From assembly GCA_036426205.1 (NCBI GenBank), contig CM071587.1:2835701-2899700 (forward strand): a DNA stretch of 64,000 bases, written 5' to 3'. Made by a program: the position numbers and the translations under genes. The notes below the pieces were generated by a model. It made no database searches. It was not told the origin of the DNA and was given only the letters and a program-made list of their open reading frames with translations. Below, one piece after another: positions 34,601-47,619 of this stretch; position 1 is the stretch's first letter; the number at the start of each line of letters is the position of its first letter. The stretch comes from Ascaphus truei. Lineage: Eukaryota > Chordata > Amphibia > Anura > Ascaphidae.

Positions 34601-36502
34601 GCTCATCCCAGTCTATCCATAGGAAACAGCTGGCCTGTGGGAGAGAGATACTAATCACCCTGCAAAGGAACTTCTAAAAAAAAAAGGTGTACGCGAGAGC
34701 CTGTTCCAAAAGAGGAAGTGGATAGGACTTTCTAAATGTTTGCTCGAAAAAAAAGGATGAAGTAATTAAAAAAATATATATATATTGAAAATCATTAAAA
34801 ATAGCATTAGGAGTTACAAAATATGCAGGCAGACATCCAATACTACAGAACCGATTTATTTAACACAATGATTTTTCATGTTTTTCTGATTTAACCTTGA
34901 GAAGCAGGAAGTGGATTAGACCAGAGCAAGTGTACTAACCTGATTGGACTGTCCTGAAAGATACTGTTCGAAGTCATTGTCGTGTACACTGTCCTTCTGG
35001 TGCAGGGATCCGTTTTGAACTGAAATAAGATCATGGTTTGAGCATCCTAGCGGGGAGAACTTGAGTTTGCAGACTAACGTGCAAATTGTGGCAGAAACTT
35101 CATTCAAAATCCAAACATTTGGAAGCTGCCTCATTAGAACAAGAATCGTAACACTAAGTGTTTCGCAGAATCATAAGTCTGCGAACTCGGAGGATAGAGG
35201 GGGGGGGGGGGATTTTCTTTATTCCCGCAAGGAAGAATTGCAAAGCATCACAGATTGAAGGGGCACCTTAAATAAGCCAGAGCACCTTGTCAGCACAGTA
35301 GGACTGAATGCGGACACGTTCCACAGTAAATAACATACACTGTGACATATAGGATACTTATTCTTCTGGGAGAATGGAACTTTAATTAGACCCAACACAG
35401 ACTGATGCCAGCAGCTCTGCTGCACCCTCCCAATTCCCCGAGATAAGCCTTGCCCCACATTGGGGGATATGTTTCAGGTGTTTGGGGTAAATAGAAAAGC
35501 ATTAGAGAGACAGGCACCACAAACAGCTGTAATTGTTAGTATAGGCACACCCCGCATTAACGTACGCAATGGGACCGGAGCATGCAAGTAAAGCGAAAAT
35601 GTACTTAAAGTGAAGCACTCCCTTTTCCCCACTTCTCGATGCATGTACTGTACTGCAATCGTTATATACGTGCAGAAGTGCTGTAAATAATGCATTTGTA
35701 ACAGGCTCTATAGTCTCCCCGCTTGTGCACAGCTTCGGTACAGGTAAGGAGCCGGTATTGCTGTTCAGGACGTGCTGACAGGCGCATGCGTGAGCTGGCG
35801 TTTGCCCATTGGGCGCTATGTCCTTACTCGCGAGTGTACTTAAAGTGAGTGTCCTTAAACCGGGGTATCCCTGTATTGTAGGAATAATGCTTTCCGTGCT
35901 GAAGCAGCTGCAAAAAGTGAGCCGCCGGCCGGCACAGTATTACTATAGGTTCAATCATTAAACAGGCGCGGCAGCGTTTTGTAATTACGGGAGCCTGGGC
36001 GACTGTGGAAATGTATTATCTTATAGTCACGCCAGCGTGGGCCCACTATGCGAGAGGTCAGATCTGCTTAAGCTTTCAGTGGTTTTAATATAAAAAATAC
36101 GCTTTTTAGATTGTAAGCTCTCTGGGGCAGGGATTTCCTTTCCCATGGACTGCACGTACAGCACTGATTACATTGTGGGCGCTATATAAAAGATATACAT
36201 ACATGGTGATGAAGGCCAATAAGGGAAGGTAGCCCTTTCGCTGCCAAAGCAGCTAGCAAGCTAAAGGGTTAAACATTTCAGACCAGAAGCATGCTGGCAC
36301 TTTGTGGTTAACTATTTCAGTGCTGCAGTGGCTACCAACCCTGTGTGTTTCTGGTCTCGCAACAGAAAAGTATTAAAAACGGTCAAATCTAAATAATACT
36401 TAAAAATAACCAAAGAGACTTACAACTCATTGTGACTGAGGACAACAGGACACGTTACAGACAAGCAGGCCTCTTACCTTTATTCTCCTGTCCCTTTGGT
36501 CT
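28643..36502 (-). CDS. YTHDF1: YTHDF1, YTH-domain m6A reader (gene span, exon 1 missing)
   Basis: A cytoplasmic protein that binds N6-methyladenosine in mRNA and influences translation and decay. Four coding exons are visible on the minus strand: 36,478-36,502; 34,940-35,019; 31,797-33,341; 28,643-28,669. All splice phases agree. They encode about 558 residues; with a short first exon of about nine codons the product would be close to the human length of 559. The order is an N-terminal low-complexity Tyr/Pro/Gln/Gly-rich region, a Pro/Gln-rich middle, and a C-terminal YTH domain. The first coding exon (human start MSATSVDTQ) was not found upstream within the window, and NKAIN4 exon 4 begins only 350 bp away. 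Paralogues YTHDF2/3 are the alternative; the ERPTRSKQ end and position beside NKAIN4 favour YTHDF1. Confidence 0.95.
29787..30107. mobile_element. MITE-like repeat with imperfect inverted ends, in YTHDF1 intron
   Basis: The left end (GTCTCCAGAGCTGAACCC) and right end (GGGTTCAAGCTCCAGAGGTA) are imperfect inverted repeats of about 40 bp. The interior AATAGGAAGCTGCACTGGTG is shared with 22,110-22,140 and 61,668-61,690. A related full copy is at about 61,530-61,835. Confidence 0.6.
31350..31527. mobile_element. hAT-type MITE in YTHDF1 intron 4
   Basis: Starts CAGGGGTGTACAACCCC and ends GGCCGCCCCTG. CTCTA begins the flanking 8-mers on both sides (CTCTAACC, CTCTAGGG), consistent with a decayed 8-bp duplication. 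The interior (GCACAGGTGGCTCAATCAG, TGTGCTGAAGCAGGGATAT) is a widespread vertebrate hAT MITE and recurs at 53,093-53,215. Confidence 0.8.
31797..33341 (-). CDS. YTHDF1: YTHDF1 coding exon 4 (main exon, YTH domain)
   Basis: 1,545 nt, 515 codons. It starts [19 protein letters not shown] and ends EEEEVVRK at the donor AAG/GTAACG. The YTH domain runs from [18 protein letters not shown] to about HTTSIFDDF. The aromatic cage tryptophans that hold methyladenosine are present in [11 protein letters not shown] and [13 protein letters not shown]. The central region ([19 protein letters not shown]) is the aggregation-prone Pro/Gln-rich part. The acceptor reads CCCCAGCAG, giving a choice of 33,344 or 33,341. 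The human protein matches the second (one Gln fewer). If the last intron were retained, eight more codons (VTIKSDSY) and a stop would follow. Confidence 0.97.
34030..34261. mobile_element. hAT MITE with near-perfect 8-bp target duplication
   Basis: CAGAGGTGCGCAAACTTCCA at the left and CTCCAGTTTGCGCACCCCTG at the right are inverted repeats. The flanks are CCATAGCA and CCTTAGCA (7 of 8 identical). It lies in a YTHDF1 intron and has no transposase frame. Confidence 0.85.
34940..35019 (-). CDS. YTHDF1: YTHDF1 coding exon 3
   Basis: 80 nt encoding (V)[18 protein letters not shown] and then YLSGQSNQ, nearly identical to the human protein here. Acceptor TTATTTCAG, donor CAG/GTTAGT. With the single base carried from exon 2 it gives 27 codons and ends in phase 0. 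Confidence 0.92.
35540..35876. mobile_element. MITE with TATAGGCACACCCCG-type ends
   Basis: Left end TATAGGCACACCCCGCATTA and right end TTAAACCGGGGTATCCCTGT are imperfect inverted repeats. Inside, ACTTAAAGTGA occurs near both ends. It is located in the YTHDF1 intron between exons 2 and 3. Confidence 0.65.
36105..36205 (+). mobile_element. LINE/SINE 3' tail
   Basis: GATTGTAAGCTCTCTGGGGC, then TTGTGGGCGCTATATAAAAG, the common 3' end of L2/CR1-mobilised repeats. A reverse-oriented relative is at 37,800-37,985 (CCTGCCCCGAAAAGCTTACA). Confidence 0.7.
36478..36502 (-). CDS. YTHDF1: YTHDF1 coding exon 2
   Basis: A 25-nt microexon encoding RPKGQENK plus one base. It is preceded by a pyrimidine-rich tract and CAAATCAG and followed by the donor AAAG/GTAAGA. 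It corresponds to human RTKGQDNK. It begins in phase 0 and ends in phase 1, matching the next exon. It is too short for an ORF search and was found by splice-aware comparison with the known protein. Confidence 0.85.
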
Positions 36503-36851
36503 CTGATTTGCATTCCGGACAAACAAGACAAAATAGGAGAGAAATAAAGAGATCAGAACTGAGTTTCATGTACAGAGAGCATCAAACACTATGTTCCTTT
36601 ACTAAATAATGTGAGAAAAGGCAGTGGAGTAGAAGTGACATGCAGATGGGAATTAAATACCACTGCTGACGTCTTAGAGGTTGAGGACCAATGTAGGTGC
36701 TAGAACTTTGTAATGTAAAAAGGATAGCTACGGGAAGATATAGTTCGAATTAAAACGCCCCAAGGGTGGGAAGGAATTTCCAAACATTAACTGCTGCTTT
36801 AAGAAGACACTTGAGAGGTTGTGTTATCATGTAGTGCAGGACTTGACTCAC

Positions 36852-39328
<2,477 letters not shown>

Positions 39329-39330
39329 CT

Positions 39331-39363
<33 letters not shown>

Positions 39364-40280
39364 GTGGAAAAAAAGGATTAGACAACCTCAGAACAATTTG
39401 CAGAAGTCTGCATTTGACAGTTTACAATTATTGTTATTTTACGCGCCCTGAGCCGTGGGATAGAAGCATTATTATTATTATTGTGGCCCAGCACTCGGAG
39501 TGTCGTGTTCGCCCATCCATGGATGCTCTGGTTCCTTTTATACACGGACTGCATTGCTGTAAAGGTCTGGTGGGAGGTTCCGGTACCCAGGTGGCTGCAC
39601 TCCCCCTTGCCTGCCACATGATCCTGATGGATGACTGTTCTCCTGCTCTCGCCCTGATGGCGGGTGGATCCATCATTCTGTCCCTGTGCCCTTGCGCCTG
39701 ATACAGGATGAATTCATCACTCCCCGCACACCCTCCTCTGAAACAAGTCTTCCTAACCCCATGGGCACCACAGCCCACACAATGGGTATGGGGGAGGGAG
39801 GCTGGCACTGCCTCTGACTGCTCCATACCTGCTCTGGATAGAAATGTGCGTGGCTGGTGCCTGGGAGTGAGGCTGGCACCTCTCCACCTGCAAGCATTTC
39901 TATTTTTCATCTTTACAGCGCACACCTGCACTTCATGGGGTTGATTTTAATTGGTTTATCTCCTGCTGGAGTTGCCATGGTAACATTCCTTGGGGTCCTG
40001 CAATTTGTTTTTTCCCTTCCCAGCATCCTTTGCAACCCCCCAAAGGTCACGTCTGATGGATGCCTTCAGTCACTGCTGCATTTAACCTCCCCCTTGCTGC
40101 AGGACCAGCAGTGTCCATCAGGGTGTCCCTCCTCCACGAAGACACTTTGTAACCTCTTTATTAACTCCTTGGCTGCCTGCAGTTTCAGGCACCTCTAGCA
40201 GACAAGGAGTTACTGGTGCAGTCATAGAATCTATAAACCTCACAACTTCTATTAACCTTTAACGCTGCGAGCAGACACAC

Positions 40281-40670
40281 TAAGGCTGCGTCCATAGAGC
40301 CTCAGCCCGCACTCCTCCGCGCTGAGGCTCGCCTGCCCGGTCAGGAGCGATTCCATGGACTGGCAGGCGAGCCAGCGTGCGCGATCGGGAGGCGGGGCAG
40401 TGACGTTGCTGGGCCAATAGCCCGCGACGCATCGACGTCAAGGCGCCGACGTCACGGCGCCGCGACGCTGCTTGCTGTGATTGGAGGTTTTCAGCCGACA
40501 GCGCGCTGAGAAACAGGCTCTGCTGTCGGCTGAAAATTCCAAAGCCTCAGCACGCCTGCGGACGCTCGTGTGAGCCCCCTCTAAAGGCATCCTCATTGAG
40601 GACACAGGGGCTCAGCACAGAGCGTCCGCACGGCTCAGCGCGGCTTCCCCTGCTATGGACGTAGCCTAAA
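40281..40670. mobile_element. GC-rich MITE, TAAGGCTGCGTCCATAG ends
   Basis: TAAGGCTGCGTCCATAG at the left and CTATGGACGTAGCCTAAA at the right are inverted repeats. The interior is CpG-rich with GACGTCA motifs and no transposase frame. Relatives with the same ends are at 42,543, 42,794, 43,678 and 45,607, so the family is abundant here. The superfamily is not certain. Confidence 0.75.
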
Positions 40671-42542
40671 GTCAGGGCAGAGCCCTGACAAAAAGAATTG
40701 GTTATTCTCCTGGGACGCGTCTATCTTAATATGGACATTGCGCTCAATGCATTTTGGAGGGGCTGCTGCCGCTTTTAACCCTTTCGCTGCCTGCGAGCCT
40801 GAAACGCATCGTTTGCCTGGCCAAACTCAAGAGAATTCCAGCTGACCCTGCTAATCATGTCCGGGAGAGAGGGAGGCTCCGGGGATATTCCAACAATACA
40901 CAGCACCTCTCCTCCTCATCCACTGCTCGAACCCGGGGCAGCTGCTCAGTGAGAGGGCAGGAACAGGGCAGGTACATACCGACTGTGAGAGGCAGGGTAT
41001 TGCTAGATAATGGTGACCCCCCCTAAACACAAATAATCACCTTGACCACTTCATGTGCTTACCTACCATTTGTAAAATGTTGTTCCAATGAAAACAAACA
41101 CAAGAGGAGAAAGAAAAAGATAACGTGAGGATGAAAAAGCCACGGCTACAGAAATAAGAAGTTGGAAATGTATTCAGGATCCTCTGCTGTGCGGGAGCCG
41201 GGCTGGCTTGGTGGCATCTGCCCCGCTCTCTCCACCAGGGGCCCCACATGTGGAGCGGGTGCGGTGATGGAGGGAGCCCACGCAGGCGGCGAGCATGGAA
41301 AATAGGGCACGATTTCCGGAGGGGCGCCAACTTCTGTGTGGTTCCGTCCAGCGGTGCCACAACCGTCACCCCCACTCTACAGGGAAGGGAAGAAGCCCCT
41401 GCACACTCCGCATCGGGCCACACCATTTTGCAAGCCGGCCCGCAGAGACGAATATTGAAGCTAATGACAAAACGAAAATTCTGCCCACCCACAGAATGAT
41501 CAAAATGCAACCACGTACGGGCAAAATACGCGGGCGCCATGCAGAGCGACCTGGGGAAAATGCCAATATAACTCAGCGATGGCCGAGTACTGGTCTCTAG
41601 CATGGGTCGGTGATCGGGTTCTTGGAGCAGGCGAACATTGAGTCCTCGCGATATTGGACAAAACCGTAGATTGGACATTCTTCAGGGTAGGTGCAAATAT
41701 TACTGTGTACAACCTCTGCATACATGGTCAACGCTAATAATATTGCAAACCAGTCAAACCATGTTTCATAATAACTGTGTAATAGTAAAAGTATGGTGGA
41801 CATGTGTCCTGGAACAGGATTGTATATTTTCTGTGTATTTTTCTGCTCTCAGGCTGCCAGCTCTCCCCAGTGAATGTTGCATGTTTCCCTGTTCTGAAGC
41901 AGCCATTGCGGCTGTGTAGTTGCAACATTGTTGCTACAACCTATCACTGCTCATTGCTTGAGTTGGTTTAGCCCTCTCCCCCTGCCTTTCTCAGTTTATT
42001 AGTATGCCCCATTGGCTTGTTGCTGTCTGGAAAGGAAAGTGTGCTTTCTCTGATCATCAGCAGACACAGTGAGTGTATGCATCTTCCACTGCTCCTTTAG
42101 AAGGGGATTCCTTTTTACCTTCCCCTCACAAGAGCCACTTCCTACCACAAAAACTACATGCAAGTGCTTTTATATTTCTGTCAAACCCACCCAATAAAGT
42201 TGAAGAAAATAGAAGGACTCTGTGTGCTTTTAAAGGGGATGAGTTATGCTACATGGACCTAATCACAGGCTACAGTGGTGCTTGGTCCAGAATAACATGT
42301 ACAGTATCAAGTTTCACAAACTGAAGCATCATTTTGACTCTGCGTCACGGTGAGCTTTGCTTTAATTTTGCGCCTATTGCCAATCAGTGATTTGGGTAGG
42401 GGTTATAGGATGTTAGCAGAGGAGCGAGTCAGGGGAGTATTATAGTGAATTTGCACAGTTTTGTTTTTCATTGTGCCTTAAATAAATCCGCCAGGTCGGA
42501 GAGTTGCTCCGGAGCGATGGAACACTGACGAGCTTCTAAGGC

Positions 42543-42796
42543 TAAGGCCTCGTCCATGGTGCTGCAGACCGCGCAGAGGAGGTGGCGCGCGATGCACAAG
42601 AAATCAGTTGACACTGATTTCTCAGTGCCACAGGCAGGTCACGTGAGCGGTTCGCCCAATGAGGGCGAACCAGCTCCGTGACACCCCTAGGCACGCCCCC
42701 CCACGGCGCGTCTACCATGGGCAGAAAAACGCACCTGCTTCACGCGGGTGACTTCACAGCCTTCGCGCGGGCGAAGGCACCATGGCCCGGGCCTAA
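42543..42796. mobile_element. GC-rich MITE, TAAGGCCTCGTCCATGG ends
   Basis: TAAGGCCTCGTCCATGGTGC starts the element and GCACCATGGCCCGGGCCTAA ends it (inverted repeats). GCGGTTCGCCCAATGAGGGC in the middle recurs at 42,896-42,915 and 43,840-43,859. Confidence 0.75.
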
Positions 42797-43060
42797 GGCC
42801 TCGTCCAGGGTGCCGCTGAGTGGGCGCCTGCACGGTGCTCAGCTGCTTGCCGAAGCAAGCAAATTTGAATTTGCCGCTCGCTGGCGCGTCACGTGAGCGG
42901 TTCGCCCAATGAGGGCGAACCAGCTCTGTGACATCATGGCTGCACCCCCCCCCCCCCCGCGCGCGCGTACCTAGCTGTCCACAAATCTCACGCCGAGCAG
43001 AGCGCATGACGTCACCTCGCACGAGCACCGGCGCCCCCGCTCCCTGCCTGGCCGCAGCCA
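42794..43060. mobile_element. Adjacent MITE copy, right end not seen
   Basis: A second TAAGGCCTCGTCCAGGGTGC begins inside the last bases of the previous copy, sharing CCTAAGG. It has the same GCGGTTCGCCCAATGAGG interior. No matching right terminus is visible, so the end is approximate. Confidence 0.6.
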
Positions 43061-43677
43061 TACAGTACCATGTCGATACATATCCCCGTCCGTCTTCATC
43101 ATTGCAACTGTAGCACTAAACATTCCGTCTTCAATGCCTCCTATAGCAAACCTGTCTGTACAGATCACTGTGGGCAGAGGAAGCTCGGGGAATGCCCTCT
43201 CCCAGAGCTATTGATACAGAGCACTAAAATAAGCAGATCCAGGAGCGGTGAATATCTGGCAGTGCCAGGTAATTAAAGGGCTTACTGGCCGTACGCCCAA
43301 AATAAACAGACCGCTAAGAGTTTATAGGCATCATGCCACGTGTTATAAATACTGCGTGCCAGTATGGACAAGAAGGGAAAGGTAAGCTAAAGATGTGTAC
43401 CAGCCAGATACACATGCATACCAGCATGATTAACCCGTTCAATGTTGGAGAAAGTCATCAAGTTGGTTACCAACACCGGTTACTTCAGACCCAACTGGAT
43501 AAACTTTCAGTTTATGGTGGGTAACAAATAATAATACAGTATACAGTAAATGCATCGTATTGTACTATATTTAGGAGGCCCCCATACTACACATGCATCC
43601 TATAGGGTGGGAAAACCTGCTCCAGTCTCTGAAACATTATACAGTGAATCTCTCTAGCTTATACACCGTACCATGTA

Positions 43678-44005
43678 TAAGGCCTCGGACACTGAGGCGC
43701 GCTTACGCTCGGCACTGAGCCCTTGCAGCCGCAATGAGAGCGGCTTTAGTAGGGGCTCGCTTACGCAAGCGTGCGGCAGCGCAAGTCTTAGCAAAATGTA
43801 AAATTTTTGCGCTTGCCGGAGCGCAGGGCCGGTCGCGTGAGCGGTTCGCCCAATGAGAGCGAACCAGCTCCGTGACGTCACAGCCCCCCCCCCGCACCCC
43901 GACACGCCCCCGGACAGCGCGCGGTCTAAGGCCAGGGAAACCACCCGCTTTCCCTCAGCCTCCGCGCGCTTCAGCACGCAATCACTAACCATGGACGCAG
44001 CCTAA
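43678..44005. mobile_element. GC-rich MITE of the same family
   Basis: Starts TAAGGCCTCGGACACTGAG and ends ACCATGGACGCAGCCTAA. The interior includes GCGGTTCGCCCAATGAGAGC. A fragment of the same family starts at 45,607 (TAAGGCCTCGGTCCCGCTGC). Confidence 0.75.
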
Positions 44006-46458
44006 GAGATTAGAGTAGGTGAGCCAGTGTAAGAAGTGAATGTATCTTGGAATGATTTGTGTGTGTGCTGGATATTTAGGGGAACATAGAAAAAGAGTTG
44101 GTAAAATGTGGTTGGTAAAATCAGAGAGATCCAGCAGCCATATTGTTCCTACAAAAAAAAAAAAAAAAAAAAACGTGGTATTTGTGACCCAAACTACAAA
44201 GCAAAGTGCTTAGTAGGTGGTGATACCATGTTACAGATAGGATCAACATCAAAGGATTTGACCTCTTCAAGCCTTATTAATTTGCTCATGTGGAGCTCTT
44301 GTGCTAATTTTTTTTTAGATATCCGTATCACCCCTTCCCTCTTTTCACCAAATCTTACATGTCTTATCCAGGCCCCGGCGGGGCACAGGTCTGTAGAAAT
44401 CCCATTGTGTAAGGCATAGCATTAGGAAATGAGAACATGTCTATTCCAGTGGAAGAGGAGAACTCATTACAGCTGAGCCAGTGATCTGGGGTGGCTGCTT
44501 TCCATCCTGTATCCCACATTCCTATACAGTGTAAGGAGTTTCAGTCAAGCAGCTTCCAATCACCGCTTCCCACCAACCCTACACCCGACAGGAAACAACT
44601 GCAAAGCCCCAGCGTTAGGCCCCTGATCAAACCATGCAGACATCAAGGATTATGTTATCCTTATATCCATTACAACTCACAGCTACAACCCCTCTCACTC
44701 CTAATCAGTCTGAGACACACGCCCAGGCCAGGCAAACACAGACGGTTCATATAATGGCCCAGACAATGTCAGCACATTCAGGCTTTTACAGGTCAGAGCT
44801 ATGAAACCTAAGTACATGTCAAAGTCACTAGTACCTGAATCATAGGTCAGAATTAGGAGAGAGTTGAAGCAATATAATATCAGTAGTAGAGGTCACTGAT
44901 CCAAGGTCACAAGGAGAACTGGGTTCAAAGGCAAGTTCGTACCAATGACATATTACATTTTTTTTCTTACTGTTCAGGTGGCTCCTGGGTGAACGTATGG
45001 GTGAGCCCATGAGGAAGAGGGCAGAATAGGAGGCGGAGGAGGGCACGTGGGTGCAAGGTGACAACTGAAGGGTAGGGGTCAGGACAAGTCCCTTTACAGG
45101 TACTGGCTTGGAGGTATTTGTAGACTCATGCACTGAAAAGACAGGATCAGGGCCGCTTTTAGAATATTCCTGCCCACAGACCGTTATCTTTTGGCCGCCC
45201 TGGCCGCCTCCTCCTCTTGCAGCGTCCCAACGTGTTTCCATAACCAAGAGACACCATGTGATGTCACATTGTCATAGCACCGCGTCGCCATGTGACTTCG
45301 CGGCATCATTTGGCGACGCTGCAGAAGGAGGTAAGAGACCTTAACAGAGGCCCCACGCTTTCCCACGACAATCAGTTTAATTGTTGTGGGGAAGAGAGCG
45401 GGGCCTCTGTAACCGCAGCACCAGCTCATCCGAAATTTGACCCCCCGCCCCGGGCCTAGTAGGACTATGCCTAAATACGGGCCTGGGAAGGATGGCCCCT
45501 GTTTGATATGTTCTCAAGCTTCTTCCCAGTACTGGAGAAGAGATCAGCGCCATTATTCAAATGAATGGGACCCCAATATGAGGAAGAGTCTTCGCAGCAC
45601 AATGAATAAGGCCTCGGTCCCGCTGCGCTCGTTGGCGCGGGCGGCCACACGCGAGTTCCCCACCAGCAGGGGAATCCTGCGGAGCCGGTCCCGGTCCCCC
45701 CTGGCGGCACAGCGCACTACCCGCTGTGGCGCGTCAGCCGCTATGGGATACAAGAGAATGGTGTTTCCTAGCGTTGACGCGTCACGTGGTGTGGCTGTGA
45801 GCCAATGGGGAGGGGAGGCTTCGGGAGGATGAGAGGCTTCGGGGAGCGGGGAGGAGTGTGGAGTGACAGCAGCGTGAGTGCCTGTCTGTGTGTGTGTCTG
45901 AGTGCGTGCGTGCCTGTCTGTGTGTGTGTCTGAGTGCGTGCGTGCCTGTCTGTGTGTGTGTATGTGTTGTGTCGTGAGTGCGTCCGCAGCTTGTGTCCCA
46001 ACCTCTCACCTCGTCTGTCTGTGTGGTCTGTGTAGGAGTCTGCTGCGTGGTGTGGGTGTTTGTATGAGTGCCCTGCGTGTTGGTCTGTGCCGTTCGCATC
46101 TGCCACGTGTGTGTGTTGCCTATATCTTCGTCAGCCACGCTCAGGCGACGACGCCCGTGGAGGTGAGGGGGGGGGAGAGTAGGGGTCCCTCCGCTCAAGA
46201 CACGCCCCCCCTCCTGTCCAAACCTCCACTCCGCCACCTCCCGCCCTTACAGACCCGAACAATCGCGGTCTGGGTATTGTCAGCGCACCGCCTATATGCA
46301 GGGGCGGGCGCGCTGCGCTGGGACGCGGGGCCGTCGCCTAGCGGCTGAGTACCACGCGACCTGGACAGGGTAGGATTCCGACTACATGTCATGACCCTGA
46401 TCAAAGTCCAGAGCGTATTAGAAAGAGATCAGAGAACTATTTAAAACAACAGTTGCTC

Positions 46459-47145
46459 TTAAAGCTGCAGTTAGTTCGTACATTTTTTTTTTTTTTTTAA
46501 TTTATTTTTTTTTCACCGTCCATAGTTTCCCATTTTAGCAATCGCTAAATATCCTAAAGAACCGTTCTAGCATGCACAGGTTAGTACAATTACGTTCGCA
46601 AGTAATGCTAGAGGCGAAATGCTTTCACACACTCTAGGGGCTGACATAATTCAGAGGTGGCACATATGTTTTTGTTGGCTTTCTGTGCAGTACCAGGGAA
46701 GCTTGACAGAATAATCACGGAGCACTCTACAAGGACATGTGCCGAAGGGAGGACTAGGGCATGCAACTGGCTAGGCTCCCTAGGTGACAGGCGCTGTACG
46801 GACATGGAAGGGCGGCAGTGCGTTTCCAACCTTAGAGTAGTGGGGTTTGAGTGACAAAGGGAAGTACTGCAGTGAGAGTTAAAGTTTGCATCTTAGAAAT
46901 GGATGTGTAAATGTTTTTTTTATTTGTTTGTATTTTTTGTTTAAAATAGAAATTTGTTAAACTCTTGTTTTTTTGTTTTTGTTTTTTTTTTTAAAAATTA
47001 GAATACAAGAAAATTGGTTCTTTCAAAGTTGTTGTTTTTAAAAACAGCAGAAGAAAAAAAAGGAAAATGCTAATTTCAAAGCTTTTAAAAAAAGTATTTT
47101 TTCTTACTACAGAAGAGAATCTGATTTTATATTAACACACAAACA
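46459..47145. mobile_element. Second copy of the TTAA MITE, right end lost
   Basis: Starts TTAAAGCTGCAGTTAGTTCG and shares AATACAAGAAAATTGG, AGTTGTTGTTTTTAAAA and TATTTTTTCTTACTACAGA with 21,225-21,553. It is expanded by poly-T and A-rich stretches. The terminal inverted repeat at the right is not recognisable. Confidence 0.65.
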
Positions 47146-47619
47146 AAACCAAAAAACCACCACCCAAAGCCCCCCAGGGATCCAAACGGATATGAATCCT
47201 TGAACTGCCCAGCCTTATTTAACTGCAATTAAGAAACGGACATATTAAAGCTTCAGCAATTATTGTATTAAATGTTCCCAAAGGGTTTTCACCCCATAAT
47301 CAGCTTCCTCACCCCCCCCCCCCACAACCCCACAATCTCACCCCCCATCTGCTCCTCCGACCCTTGGACTACATCAACACGGAACAGGAACAGGAAACGG
47401 GCTCTAACCATCTCTCTATCCCACCTGGCCCCTCACTACCCTTCCCCCTCCTCCCTAAGGAAGGGGGGAAAGGAAAAGGACGCAGCGAACGGGCTATGTC
47501 CTCCTCCCTCCTCTTCCCCTCCTCTAATTGTCAAAACGGAAAGAAGATACCGACAAAGAAAGTCGTGAAACAGAATGATAATCTGTTGGTTGATTCCATC
47601 AACTGGATTCACTTTCTAC

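Noticed and set aside
36503..36851. Search for NKAIN4 last exons and YTHDF1 first exon
   Set aside because: No sequence resembling FTEEEDSF, DPFPLYHV or MSATSVD is present in any frame between the two genes.
40754..40860. GAAACGCATCG at 40,802 as another hammerhead-like core
   Set aside because: No CUGANGA box or stem II precedes it and no stem I pairing is visible.
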